64,000 nucleotides of DNA from Alisma plantago-aquatica (GCA_963693085.1 OY856413.1:749486056-749550055), one strand, 5' to 3'; positions 11,756-24,129 are shown, counted from the first letter of the stretch. The notes: generated by a model from the letters alone, not told the origin. Translations and numbers: made by a program.

Positions 11756-14039
11756 TATACTTGAAAGGAGATGAAACTTACCTTTTCCTCTCTTCTTTTC
11801 TTCACTTTTTTCTCTATGCTTCCTATCTTTAGTTCTTCCATCTTCTTCTTCTTCTTCAATCTTTTTCTGAGCTCCTTCTGCCTTTCTTCTTCTTCTGTCT
11901 TCTCCTACTATTTGCTTCTTTCTTCTTGTTTCTTTTGTTCTGCATCTTCTATAGACTTTGGTTGTTCAGAATTGTCATCTTTTGTTTCTTTCTTCTCCTC
12001 TTCATCAGCATTTTTCCTTTCATCACTGTGATCTTCTGATTCCACATATTTTCTTTTGAGGGCCAGCCTTCTTCACTTCGTCAGTGGGTCAACATCCTTT
12101 GTCGGTGTGTCTTTCGGTTCATCTACATTCACCGAGGAAAAACCCTCTGCAAATTATTTGAATCCACTTTCAGGTGACTGTGATTTGTCACCCTCATCTT
12201 CCCACTTTCTTTTTAGATTTTTATTTTATTCTTCTAACTTGGCTATTCTTTCTTCTAGCTTTTTATTCTCCATCTGCAGCTCAGTGAATTTATCAACACT
12301 TATTCTTGTGTAGATCTCCTTATGCATTTTGAGCTCCTCCTCCAACATTTGGATTCTTGTCTCCAAGGTGGAGGTGTTAGGAGTGTCTCCCTCTTCGATG
12401 ATTGGGTTTGTTGGTGCCTTATTGATTGTTGGCTTACATTTTGTTGGCATGTTCTTCAATGATTTTGCATCCTGCCAATTATCTCCCTGGTCTACCACTA
12501 TCCTTTGATAAACCTGTCCAACATTTAAATAAAAATAATGTGTCACAAAATGAAACATGTATGATTATGTTGTATATTTGATTTTGTAACAAAGATTAGA
12601 TAATCTTACATCCTTAGGGTCCACTGCCCCTAATTCTATCAATTTCTCAACCGGCGCAACCCACTTCTTTATCCTTGGCTTGGAGTCAAGGAATGTTGGC
12701 TTTGCCATCTTTGTCATCTCATATGCCCAAACTTGCATGTAACATATAGAAAATATAATGCATATGTAACTGCCCCCCCATAGTCAATATTGTATCAATG
12801 TAGATGAATATGATTTTCTTCACTTACACATAGGCGCATGACATAGCCTGTTGTGTACAGGGTGTTCTTAGCCCCTTCTCTCCTTTCCTTCTTAGCTAGA
12901 CATTCTCCTTCAGCATCTTCATATTCTTGAAGATACTCCCATGCACCATCTTTGCCCAATTCATCTGCCCAGTGGTTGTGACATCATCTAGGTAGTGGAT
13001 AATGTAGATTGGTGTGCAATAGCTGGTGTCTGGGATTAGGAATGTTGCTAGCAGGTGCAACATCCACGCGCGACACATATTTTTATTGTCTACTGGATTG
13101 TTGGTATTGGCATATTCTTGCCAAAGTTTTGTTAAGTTGTCCTTATGTAGGACATCCTTTTCTCTCAACCTCTTTGAGGTCTCACCTTCATTTCTATTTT
13201 TACAAGTCGCCTTGGCAAACTCTTGCCATATCGACTTTACTATGTCAGAATCTTTCCTTTGTTTTATATCTATACCTTTGTTGGGGATACCTAGAATTAT
13301 CCCCACATCATCTACTGTCATCCTTCTCTCCTCCCTGTTGGCCAGTAGAAATATGTCTTCATCGACATATCTATCTATTAAATCCTCTAACAAGCCTATG
13401 TCAACTGCAAGATTTGGCATCTTTATGAGGTTTGCAAAGGCTATTGAGCTTAGAATCATAAGTTGTTCTTTTGTATACACCATGCTCTTGCTGGTGTTGA
13501 TGTAGCTCTTTAATAAGCACATGTGGTACAGTCTATTTACTCCCACTGCAAACATATCAAAATTTATTGTTAGAGCTCATTGTTTATTTTGTAAAAGCAA
13601 TTTAATAAACTGCAAGTAACTGAAAATTAAAACAATTACAATTCCATACAATCTTACATTTCTCTTCAGTTGCTTTTCTATTTCCCTTTTGTGTTCTCTT
13701 ATTTCTTTCCGCTTCCCCCCCCCTCATTTGTAGCCTTTCTTTTCCTTTCTGTTTCCTTCTTCTTCTTTCCTCTTCTTTTGTATCACCATCAGCCTTCCCT
13801 TTCTCTTCAGTTTCTTGTTCCTTCCCCTTCCCCTTGGTTTTTGTTTTTCTTCTTTTTACATCACCTTCTTCTTCGCTAGCCTTTTCTGTCTCTTTCTGTT
13901 TCTGATTTGCATTTATACTCTCCTCATCCCCTTTGCTTTCTTCTCCTGCATACGAATAGAGTTACTCTGAGAATGTAGTATTTAGCTTAACAATATTGTT
14001 TTCTAGTTTAATTGATATGTCTATTGTGTGAGCCACTAT

Positions 14040-14440
14040 TTGTTACTCAAGCATTACTTTCAGAAATAAATACTCAAACATTACTTTCAGTTACTCAAGC
14101 ATTCTGTAATAGTTACTCAAGAATTAATTTTAGTTACTCAAGTATTCTATAATAGTTACTCAAACTTTATTTTCGGTTACTCAAGCATTAATCTCGGTTA
14201 CTCAAGCATTATGTAATAGTTACTCAAGCATAAATTTTAGTTACTCAAACATTACTTTCAGTTACTCAAGCATTTTGTAATAGTTACTCAAGCATTAATT
14301 TCATTTACTCAAGCATTAATTTCAGTTACTCAAGCATTACTCTTAGTTACTCAAGCATTACTCTCAATTACTCGAGCATTACTCTTCCTATTATAACAGT
14401 TACTCGAGACTATCTCATAGTTACTCGAATTTGTTGGTGT
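14040..14440 (+). repeat. GTTACTC array in the first left-arm intron
   Basis: About 18 units of 21-22 bp (GTTACTCAAGCATTAATTTTA and variants such as TTCTGTAATA) fill the intron between 14583 and 13946 on the minus strand. Confidence 0.9.
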
Positions 14441-14672
14441 AGTTACTCTAGCTACATCATCTAGTTTTAATGTAGTAACTATCATACATTGACACAGCAG
14501 TAGTATCCTACATAGCAAGAGGTGTAGGATGCAGAGAAGGTCAAATACACAACAGTAGTAGCCTGCATGAAAACACAAATTACCTTGTTGTTCTTCTTTT
14601 CCCGCTTTGTTGCGCGCATCTTCTTTCCTCTCAGTAGCTCTGTTGCCTCTACGACCAGCAGTAGCAACCTTC

Positions 14673-14716
14673 CACTTTTTTCTTCTATAATAGGTTCCGG
14701 GTTGCAAAGCACAGTA
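14673..14716. other. Palindrome centre (unpaired spacer)
   Basis: A spacer of about 44 bases lies between AGCAGTAGCAACCTT (left arm, ending 14672) and AAGGTTGCTACTGCTGG (right arm, starting about 14717). The left protease frame runs on into it, so the junction lies inside a former coding exon and both copies lost their 5' part here. Confidence 0.85.
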
Positions 14717-14959
14717 AGGTTGCTACTGCTGGTCGTGGAGGCAATAGAGCTACTGAGAAGAAAGAAGCTGCACGCAAAAAAGCGGGAAAAGAAGAACAAC
14801 AAGGTAATTTGTGTTTTCATGCAGGCTACTACTGTTGTGTCTTTGACCTTCTCTGCATCCTGCCCCTCCTACTATGCAGGCTACTACTGATGTGTCAATG
14901 TATGATAGTTACTACATTAAAACTAGACGATGTAGCTAGAGTAACTACACCAACAGATC

Positions 14960-15350
14960 TGAGTAACTATGAGATAGTCTCGAGTAACTGTTATAATAGG
15001 AAGAGTAATGATCGAGTAACTGAGAGTAATGCTTGAGTAACTGAGAGTAATGCTTGAGTAACTAAAATTAATGCTTGAGTAAATGAAATTAATGCTTGAG
15101 TAACTATTACAGAATGCTTGAGTAACTGAAAGTAATGTTTGAGTAACTGAAATTTATGCTTGAGTAACTATTACAGAATGCTTGAGTAACCAAGATTAAT
15201 GCTTGAGTAACCAAAAATAAAGTTTGAGTAACTATTACAGAATACTTGAGTAACTAAAATTAATTCTTGAGTAACTATTACAGAATGCTTGAGTAACCGA
15301 AAGTAATGTTTGAGTATTTATTTCTGAAAGTAATGCTTGAGTAACAAATA
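14960..15350 (-). repeat. GAGTAAC array in the first right-arm intron
   Basis: Mirror of the 14040-14440 array: 21-22 bp units GCTTGAGTAACTGAAAGTAAT and variants, colinear with the left copy in reverse. It also carries small private changes. Confidence 0.9.
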
Positions 15351-17619
15351 GTGTCTCACACACTAGACATATCAATTAAACTAGAAAACAATATTGTTAA
15401 GCTAAATACTACATTCTTGGAGTAACTCTATTCGTATGCAGGAGAAGAGAGAAAAGGGGATGAGGAGAGTACAAATGCAAATAATAAATAGAAAGAGACA
15501 GAAAAGGCTAGCGAAGAAGAAGGTGATGAAAAAAGAAAAAAATGAAAACCAAGGGGAAAGGGAAGGAACAAGCAATTGAAGAGAAAGGGAAGGCTGATGG
15601 TGATACAGAAGAAGAGGAAAGAAGAAGAAGGAAATAGAAAGGAAAAGAAAAGGCTACAAATGAGGGGGGGGGAAGTGGAAAAAATAAGAGAACACAAAAG
15701 GGAAAAGGAAAAGCAACTGAAGAGAAAGGTAAGATTGTATGGAATTGTAATTGTTTTAATTTCCATTTACTTGCAGTTTATTAAATTGCTTTTACAAAAT
15801 AAACAATGAGCTCGAACAATAAATTTTGATATATTTGCAGTGGGAGTAAATAGATTGTACCACATGTGCTCCTTAATGAGCTACATCAACACCAGCAAGA
15901 GCATGGTGTATACAAAAGAACAACTTATGATGTTGAGCTCAACAACCTTTGCAAATCTCATAAAGATGCCAAATCTTGTGGTTGACATAGGCTTGTTAGT
16001 GGATTTAATAGATAGATATGTCGATGAAGACATATTTCTACTGGCCAATGGGGAGGAGAGAAGGATGATAGTAGATGGTGTGGGGATAATTCTAGGTATC
16101 CCCAGCAAAGGTATAGAAATAAAACAAAGGAAAGATTCTGACATAGTAAAGTTGATATGGCAAGAGTTTGCCAAGGCGACTTGTAAAAATAGAAATGAAG
16201 GTGAGACATCAAAGAGATTGAGAGAAAAGGATGTCCTGCATAATGACAACTTAACAAAACTTTGGCAAGAATATGCCAAGACCAACAATCCAGCGGACAA
16301 TAAAAATATGTGTCGCGTGTAGATGTTGCACCTTCTGGCAACATTCCTAATCCCAGACACCAGTTATTGCACACCAATCTACATTATCCACTACCTAGAT
16401 GATGTAACTGCCACTGGGAAGATGAATTGGGCACAGCTAGTGCATAAGAGTATCTTCAAGAATATGAAGATGCTGAAGGAGAATGTCTAGCTAAGAAGGA
16501 AAGGAGAGAAAGGAGCTAAGAACACCATGTACACAATAGGTTGTGTCATGTGCCTATGCGTAAGTGAATAAAATCATATTCATCTACATTGATACAATAT
16601 TGACTATGGGGGGCAGTTACATATGCATTATATTTTCTATATGTTACATGCAGGTTTGGGCATATGAGATGACAAAGATGGCAAAGCCAACATTCCTTGA
16701 CTCCAAGCCAAGGATAAAGAAGTGGGCTGCGCCGGTCGAGAAATTGGTGGAATTAGGGGCAGTAGACCCTAAGGATGTAAGATTATCTAATATACAAAAT
16801 AATCATACATGTTTCATTTTGTGACACATTATTTTTATTTATATGTTGGATAGGTTTATCAAAGGATAGTGGTAGACCAAGGAGATGATTGGCAGGCTAC
16901 AAAATCATCGAAGAGCATGCGAACAAAATGTAAACCAACAACCAATAAGGCACCAACAAAGCCAATCATCGAAGAGGGAGACACTCCTGACACCTCCACC
17001 CTGGAGACAAGAATCCAAATGTTGGAGGAGGAGCTCAAAATGCATAAGGAGATCTACACAAGAATAAGTGTTGAGAAATTCACTGAGCTACAGATGGAGA
17101 ATAAAAGGCTAGAAGAAAGAATAGCCAAGTTAGAAGAAGGAAATAAAAATCTAAAAAGAAAGTGGGAAGATGATGGTGACAAATCACAGTCACCTGAAAG
17201 TGGATTCAAAGAATTTGCAGAGGGTTTTTCCTCGTTGAATGTAGATGAACCAAAAGACACACTGACAAATGATGTCGACCCACCGACGAAGCGAAGAAGG
17301 CTGGCCCTCAGAAGAAAATACATGGAATCAGAAGATCACAGTGAGGATAGGAAAAATGTAGATGAAGAGGAGAAGAAAGAAACAAAAGATGACAGTTCTG
17401 AACAACCAAAGTCTGTAGAAGATGCAGAACAAAAGAAACAAGAAGAAGGAAGCAAACAGTAGGAGAAGATAGAAGAAGAAGAAGAAGAAAGGCAGAAGGA
17501 GCCCAAAAAATATTGAAGAAGAAGAAGATGGAAGAACTAAAGATATTAAGCATAGAGAAAAATGTGAAGAAAAGAAGGGAGGAAAAGGTAAGTTTCATAT
17601 CCTTTCAAGTATATCACAA

Positions 17620-17840
17620 CTGCAAGTAATGCTTGAGTAACTGAACCTAAAGCTTGAGTAACTGAACCTAATGCTTGAATAACTGCAAGTAAGGCTTGAG
17701 TAACTGAACCTAATGATTGAGTAATTGAACCTAATGATTGAGTAACTGAATGTAATGCTTGAATAACTTAAAGTAATGCTTGAGTAACTGAGAGTAATGA
17801 TTGAGTAACTGATAGTAATGCTTAAGTAACTTGTACAAAA
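17620..17840 (-). repeat. GAGTAAC array in a right-arm protease intron
   Basis: Mirror of the 11560-11755 array, with about ten units of about 21 bp. Some units read GAATAAC or GAGTAATT, so the head has begun to decay. Confidence 0.9.
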
Positions 17841-19789
17841 TGAAGATTGATTCTAACATGGATTGCTCTATTGTTGTTGACAACACAAGATGTCAAATTT
17901 CATAGGTTTTGAACATTTCAAAACAAAAGAAACCAAAGAAATTGTCCATCACTTCATGGACAACAAAGAAGAAATGTAAGAGAATTGGTTATTGTCAAGT
18001 GTAAAATGATAAAACATTACTGTTTCAATATCCAACTCGTATGTATAACATCTATAAAAATAATTGGTAGGTCAAAACGAGATTGAAATTCAATGAAGAC
18101 ACTTGGTGCACGGGGAAGGACCTCGCCGCCCTCCTGTACAAGGATCAAATGACGCAATCACCTGTAAGAAACAAGAACGTAGTGTAACTCTTTGAAATAG
18201 ATAATTTGGATTGCTAAACTAAGAAAGCTTTTGGTTTTTTTCAGGTTCTTGACTTCTTTGTACAGATGCTCAAGGAGAGCACAAGCAAGCGGAGGAAGAA
18301 GGGGTTGACGTGGCACTACATGAGCACTTATGCTCCTGTATACAAATTTACATGAAATTACAATATAGAAACACAAACTGAAACTTATAGATGTGAATTT
18401 TAAACTCTAAATTTGTAGAAAAAATTATCATTTGATGTTGAGAACATCACCATGGAGCAGATTGACATGCTATCTCCACAATTCAACATTCCAATGAAAG
18501 ATTGGGATGCAATGGACTCGGTGTTCACAATACTAAACAATGACAACCACTGACACTTGTATGAAGCAAGTTTTAGGGATGGAGCACACCGCTCTTATAA
18601 TTCAATGAGTTGGAGTAGCAAATCAAGAAAAGAATTCAATATATGGGTAAGTAATCTATAACAATTAACTCTATTAGTAGTGGATTGAAAGGATTAATGT
18701 TCTTTAATTGATGATGAATAAACATTTTGTTTTTTTAATGTAGGTGGGTATAGTGCACGAATTCTTTAGGGGTGCACCGGAAAAGGGGAGCTAGTTTTCG
18801 TAGTGGGAACGGGAGTACCCATATGCCCACAGTAGGAAGAAGACTCACTTGATTGTGGGATCTTCATCATGAAGTATCTAGACTGCCTAGTCAATGGAAA
18901 AACTATGAAATTCACCTGCAAAGACATACCGGCAATAAGGGCTGATGTTTTTCAGCGAATGATGGAAAGGGGGGCAGCTACAGCCTCTAAAAGATGATGA
19001 AAAAGATGAAAGCGAAGACATCAAAGAAGGTAAATCTGATGAGAACAAGGGAGGAGAAGATGAAGCTGAGAAACAACAAGAAATAGAGAAGAATGAAGAA
19101 ACAACAGCAAAAATGCATGAAGAACAGATCCTAGAGGAAGAAATAGTTACAAGCCTTGATAAATGGCTAAAATCCAGCTGAAAAACTGGATTACTGATTT
19201 GATTGTAAAATAAGAACAATAGCCTTTTGTTACTCTGTTGTATAAGCTCTGTGAAAGCCTAAATGTATAGCTGCTCTTGAATGTACAGCTGTGAAAATCC
19301 TGAATTTACAGCTGATCTTGATGTACAGCTCATCCTGAACAATATTGATTTTGCCCTTGTATTTTGGTTGAATGTAGAATAGGCTTCTGTAATTCGGATG
19401 TATAACCACTATAAAAAGCTTAAACAATAGGCTTCTATTATTCTGATGTATAAACTTTGTGAAAAGACTGAATGTACAGCTGATCTTGAATGTACATCTG
19501 TGAAAAGTCTGAATGTACAGCTGATCTTGATGTACAGCTCATCTTGAACAATATTGATTTTGCCCTTATATTTTGGCTGAATGTACAACTGATTAAAATG
19601 GATTATTTATTAGTGTGTTGCAAAAAGACTGAATGTACAACTGATCTTGAATGCTTCAAATACATTTATGGTTTGAATGCTTATGTTCTTGAATGCTTTA
19701 AATACCTTTATGCTTTAAATGCTGCAAGAGTAACTCTGAAATCACTACGACTAACTAATACAACCATGTGAGTATCTAAACTGAAAGTA

Positions 19790-21070
19790 ACAGAATGTTT
19801 GAGTAACTAAAAAGTAATGCTTGAGTAATCGAAATCAATTCTTGAGTAATTGATAGTAATGCTTGAGTAACTGAGAGTAATGGTTGAGTAACTGAAAAAA
19901 TCCTGCGAGTAACTGTCACAACCCTGGAGTAACTGAAAAAACACTACGAGTAACTAAAAAAGGACTACGAGTAACTGAAAAAACATTGTGAGTAATTGTG
20001 ACAACAATGTGAGTAACTGTCACAAACATGTGAGTAACTGAAAAAACATTGTGAGTAACTGAAAAAACCTTGTGAGTAACTCTAATAGCAGTTAGAGTAA
20101 CTACGAAAACACTGCAAGTAACTGTCACAACCCTGCGAGTAACTGAACAAACAATGTGAGTAACTGAACAAACACTGCGAGTAACTGTCACAAACCTACG
20201 AGTAACTGAACAAACACTGCGAGTAACTATCACAACCCTATGAGTAACTATAATAGCAGTTCGAGTAATTGCGAAAACACTACGAGTAACTGTCACAACC
20301 CTGCGAGTAACTGAACAAACAATGCGAGTAACTGAACAAACACTGCGAGTAACTGTCACAAACCTGCGAGTAACTGAACAAACACTGCGAGTAACTTTCA
20401 CAACCCTATGAGTAACTAAAAAACCTGTGAGTAACTATAATAGCAGTTAGAGGAAATGTGAAAACACTGTGAGTAACTGTCACAACCCTGCGAGTAACTG
20501 AAAAAATATTACGAGTAACTGAACAAACACTGCGAGTAACTGTCACAAACCTGCGAGTAACTGAACAAACACTGTGAGTAACTAAAAAAACCCTGTGAGT
20601 AACTGTAATAGCAGTTAGAGTAACTGTGAAAACAATGTGAGTAACTGTCACAACCCTGTGAGTAACTGAACAAACAATGCGAGTAACTGAACAAATACTG
20701 CGAGTAACTGTCACAAACCTACGAGTAACTGAACAAACACTGTGAGTAACTGTCACAACCCTGCGAGTAACTAAAAAACCCTACGAGTAACTGAAAAAGC
20801 CATGCGAGTAACTAAAAAAACCATGTGAGTAACTAAAAAACCCTGCGACTAACTGAAAAAAGCATGCGAGTAACTGTGAAACAGTACGAGTATCTATGAC
20901 AACAATGCGAGTAACTGAACAAGCACTACGAGTAACTCAAATAGCAGTTAGAGTAACTGTGAAAATAATATGAGTAACTGAAAAAGCACTACAAGTAACT
21001 GTGACAACCCTACGAGTAACTGAACAAGCACTACGAGTAACTCTAACAGCAATACGAGTAACTGTGATAG
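19790..21070 (-). repeat. 21-bp tandem array, right arm (GAGTAAC motif)
   Basis: About 60 units of 21 bp, each containing GAGTAAC on the plus strand. Unit types recur in order (CTGTCACAACCCTGC, CTGAACAAACAATGC, CTGTCACAAACCTGC, CTATAATAGCAGTTA). It mirrors the left array, which is longer than visible because the copia element cuts it. Open frames of 161, 116 and 61 residues on the minus strand are by-products of the period. Confidence 0.95.
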
Positions 21071-21900
21071 ACTAGAAAAGAAACACTATGATTCAAACTC
21101 AGTTACTCTTATACTTTGTAAGAGTAAATGTGACAACACTAAGAGTATCCATTGCACACAAAGACAAACACATATTCTTCAAAAAGAATAACAACTAATC
21201 AGAACATATTCTTTGTAACATATTCAGAGTATACATACAGCTGCTGGAGCACAAGCTAACACAAAGATAGATTACAAACACAAGCGAAGTACATAGAAGG
21301 TTACAAAATCACTTTCACAAAACTACACAAAAAAAACAACCCATTACAGATTTGAACATGCCTCACTGACGCACTAATCAACTACAAACTCCACTAAAAA
21401 AGATAGAACCACATATACATCAATAGCAGTAGCAACAACACCAGAACAGGAGCAGTAGAAATAGTAGCAGCAACTCCCAATCAGCAAAACAAGAATGATC
21501 TAAATAGAAGTAGCAGCAACAACTCATCACGCTAGAAGTAACAGTAGCACATAACCATCAACAGCAGTAGCAGCGACAGCACATCACAAGATCATTAGCA
21601 GTAGCACATATCCATGAATTGCAGTAGCAGCAACAGCTCCCAATCGCATGATAAAAGAACAAACAAAACCACAATAAGCAGCACCAGGATGCTCCCCACA
21701 ATCAATAGTAGCAGTAGAAAATAAAGCTTAGCGAGCAGCACTAGGAGCTGGAAGAGAAGAACAGAATAGATCAGCAGCAGGATAAGATAACAAATATAAA
21801 CATCAAACACAAAGAAACAACACAAGCAACACCAGATATGGTCGTTGAGTAGTAAACAACAACAACAGATAGTCCAGAAAGAGCATCACTGTAGAATGGA
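21071..21900 (-). other. 3' flank of the transposase gene, AGC/AAC-rich
   Basis: No conserved coding frame. The first part is A-rich with a last few GAGTAAC-like motifs; 21410-21800 is low-complexity, rich in AGCAGTAGC and AACAACA-type triplets. By position it is the 3' untranslated and downstream region of the minus-strand transposase. Confidence 0.5.
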
Positions 21901-24129
21901 CTACTTCTTAGGACAGTTCCTGCTATCATGGTTAACACCAAACTCTAAGTAATTCTTGCACTGCCTCTCTCTTTTAGACTGGGCAATCTCAACTCCATAT
22001 TTAAACCTCGCATCTGTGGATTTGGGTCTCCCCTTAGTTTTGCAAACATTAGGGATATGAACCTTGACAGCGGAAGAAGAAGTTGTATTTGAAGCAGTTA
22101 CACCAGCACCTGCATCTGCACCAGTATCAGCGAGATCCAATTCTAACAACTCCTTTTGCAAGGCTAACAGTTTTTCATGGCAAAGATCTACAACGTTGTT
22201 CCTACACGCTATGTTCACAATCGAATTGCAGTCAGAAACAAGCTTAAGAGTCCTCCCAGTGGATGGATGACTAACTGACGCTTTGCCAAAAATCAAAGGA
22301 TGTTCTCTGTACCCTTTGGTCCACCTCTTAAGTATGTATGGCTCGGGAAGAGTGCAAAAGTCACAACTCTTCAAATAAGACAAGATGTGCCTGCAAGGGA
22401 TACCTTTGAATTCCAACATGCAACAGTTGCAAGAAACAATCTCACTCGATGACTTTTTCTTCAAGATGTGGGCAGATCCTAGGCCACCGACACGATACAC
22501 TTCAAACACACCTTCTCTTGAAGCTTCCTTTACATTGTAGATCATGCTTTGATGAACCTCACTCTGAAGGATCTTAAAGATTGACTTGGTGTATATACCT
22601 CTCATCTACTCCTCCAGAGGCCACAGTGATGACAAAGGGAGATTACTATACTCATCTTCAAATTCTTTGAAATTTTCAATCTCCTGTACATGAGAGTACA
22701 CAGTCTCCAATGAACATACAAGTTCAAAGAGAGTCTTCGTACTATTCACATGGCTTCTAATGAACCCATTCAAGCTCTCACTCTGCGTTGTCCTCATGCC
22801 CACAAAGAAGGAAGATTGCATATAGCACGGAACCCACTCCGAACGCATCACATACATGTCAGACAGCCAAGTAATGGAAGACAGACCATACTCCTCAACA
22901 ACAGAATCCCACCTCTCTTTAAATATACCGACATCATCCACATTCCACACGCAATCATTCAAGGAGCTTATGATCTGGTCCTTGTTAGGAAGACCACCAA
23001 GATTAGAGGGAAGCTTTTGTAGGATGTGCTAGTTGTAGAAGCGATGCTTGCAATTCAGAAAAATAGTAAGGATAGTAGCATTCATAGCCGAGTCTTGATC
23101 GGTTATGATGGACACTGGCTCTTTTCCAAAACAAAGTAGATACTACTTGAAAACCCATACAAATGACTCATACTTCTCATCAAACATAAGAGATGAAGCA
23201 AACAAGATCGTCTTACGATGCTGATCAACACCACCAAACATTCTAAAAACCATCGAATACTTGTTGGTGCGGTAGGTGGTGTCAAAAACAATCGCATCGC
23301 TAAACAACCCGCAGTCTTCAACAAAAATAGGATCAACCCAAAACAGATGAGTCAAGCAACAATCAGGATCGTTTTGGTATGTATAGAAGAATTTCTGATC
23401 GAGTACCTTAAACTTGGCAAACCGATCCATGACCATGTCGACATCGTACTTGGCCAACTCTTTCCTCTTACTACTGATGTGTCCATGAGCTTGTCTGCTG
23501 GTAAATGTCAGATTTCCATAGCCGCCATACTCGGATGCCATCAATGCAATTTGTCTCGATACAAGTATGTTAGCTTGGCTCATGGAAGAAAGGATATCTT
23601 TTTTAGTTTCATCAAGAGATGAGTTACACTTCAAGTAACGGAGATGTGCATCATCAAAAAGATCATGGTTGTGTTCCTCAACAAAGGCAGTCACAACCCA
23701 CATGGATGAGGACTTGTCTAGTGTGAATCGGATCATGGCTCCACAACCACACCTCTTCACAGATCCCTTGTGCTTCTTAGACAGATTTTCCTACAACTTA
23801 CCCACTTTATCACAAACGGGGCTCAAAATCCCTCTTGACCTCTTAGAACAGCCCATTGTACCTTACTTGTCACAAACCAGATCTTTGGCAACAAAAATCT
23901 TAGTTCCCCGTTCATACCTATTGTCATCTTTCCTGATATTAAAACCAATCATGCCAGCGTAGCTAGAATATAATGAGATAGCTTCATCTAAACTTCCAAC
24001 GTGGAGACCAATTTTAGGAATTGCAGCTGGGGGCAGAGTGGAAACACCAACAGAAGGATAAGAATTAGCATTATCATTATCAAGGCTGACATTTGAATTA
24101 GCAGCATCTGTATCAAGGCTGGGATCCAT
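21901..24129 (-). pseudogene. FAR1-family MULE transposase, broken by in-frame stops
   Basis: One continuous frame of about 740 codons with FAR1/mudrA-like architecture. An acidic N-terminus starts at the Met at 24129 (MDPSLDTD); the longer frame upstream reads through a repeat. Then come the FAR1 DNA-binding domain (GFNIRKDD, GSVKRCGCGAMIRF), the DDE transposase core and a SWIM zinc finger (CNCCMLEFKGIPCRHIL). The core residues are visible: VFDTTYRTN, ITDQDSAM and SESLNGF. A degenerate zinc knuckle ends the protein. Nonsense codons interrupt it near 23863 (TAA), 23792, 23142, 23030 and 22606 (TAG), yet no frameshift occurs over 2.2 kb. The protein would bind and move MULE ends in the nucleus; FAR1/FHY3 are domesticated relatives. 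Host FAR1-related genes are an alternative, but the repeats argue for a transposon. Confidence 0.85.

Larger units (their letters stand above)
10209..14672 (-). pseudogene. Ulp1-like (C48) cysteine protease gene, left arm, 5' truncated
   Basis: A multi-exon gene reading away from the palindrome centre. Exons by splice signals: to 14584 (basic, KAGKEEQQ end), 13945-13658 (Lys/Glu-rich), 13545-12828 (conserved N-terminal domain of MULE Ulp1-like proteins, with LLATFLIPDTSYCTPIYIIH), about 12732-12610, 12513 to about 11770 (coiled coil, LETRIQMLEEELKMHKEIY), several short exons to 11055, 10972-10735 and about 10650-10209. The protease signature is split over the last two: His in NDNHWHLYE (10840-10842), Cys in SLECGIFIMKYLDC (10533-10535). 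The Asp expected 17 residues after His is Asn (10789-10791). Stops in the exons at 12896, about 11780-12240 and near 10590 break it. In the family these enzymes remove SUMO-like modifiers; this copy looks inactive. Confidence 0.7.
14717..19181 (+). pseudogene. Ulp1-like (C48) cysteine protease gene, right arm, 5' truncated
   Basis: Mirror copy of the left-arm gene with the same exon order: about 14717-14811, 15442-15729, 15840 to about 16560, about 16653-16778, about 16855-17588, short exons to about 18345, about 18418-18648, and about 18743-19181. Splice sites are better here (AAAG|GTAAG at 15729, GCAG before 15840 and 16653). It keeps the canonical Asp-Cys-Gly at the nucleophile (SLDCGIFIMKYLDC) where the left copy has Glu-Cys-Gly, but a one-base deletion upstream puts that block out of frame. 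Private damage: TAG at about 16319 (Trp in the left copy) and TGA at 18551-18553, right after the catalytic His. It shares the Asp-to-Asn change and three nonsense sites with the left arm. Confidence 0.7.
9041..21070. repeat. Near-complete palindrome of about 12 kb
   Basis: The sequence right of 14716 is the reverse complement of that left of 14673, colinear through the protease exons, introns, an AT-rich tail with GTACAGCTGATCTTGA-like repeats, and the terminal 21-bp array. Paired landmarks: 9595-9900 with 19490-19771, 10209-10520 with about 18871-19181, 12896-13545 with 15840-16489, and 14040-14430 with 14960-15350. In the best-conserved exon about 16 of 160 residues differ between arms, so protein identity is about 90 percent. 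The arms have diverged by substitutions and small indels. Confidence 0.95.

Noticed and set aside
13009..13505. Plus-strand frames of 139 and 159 codons
   Set aside because: Antisense to the conserved protease N-terminal exon and mirrored in the other arm; the minus-strand reading has the family match.
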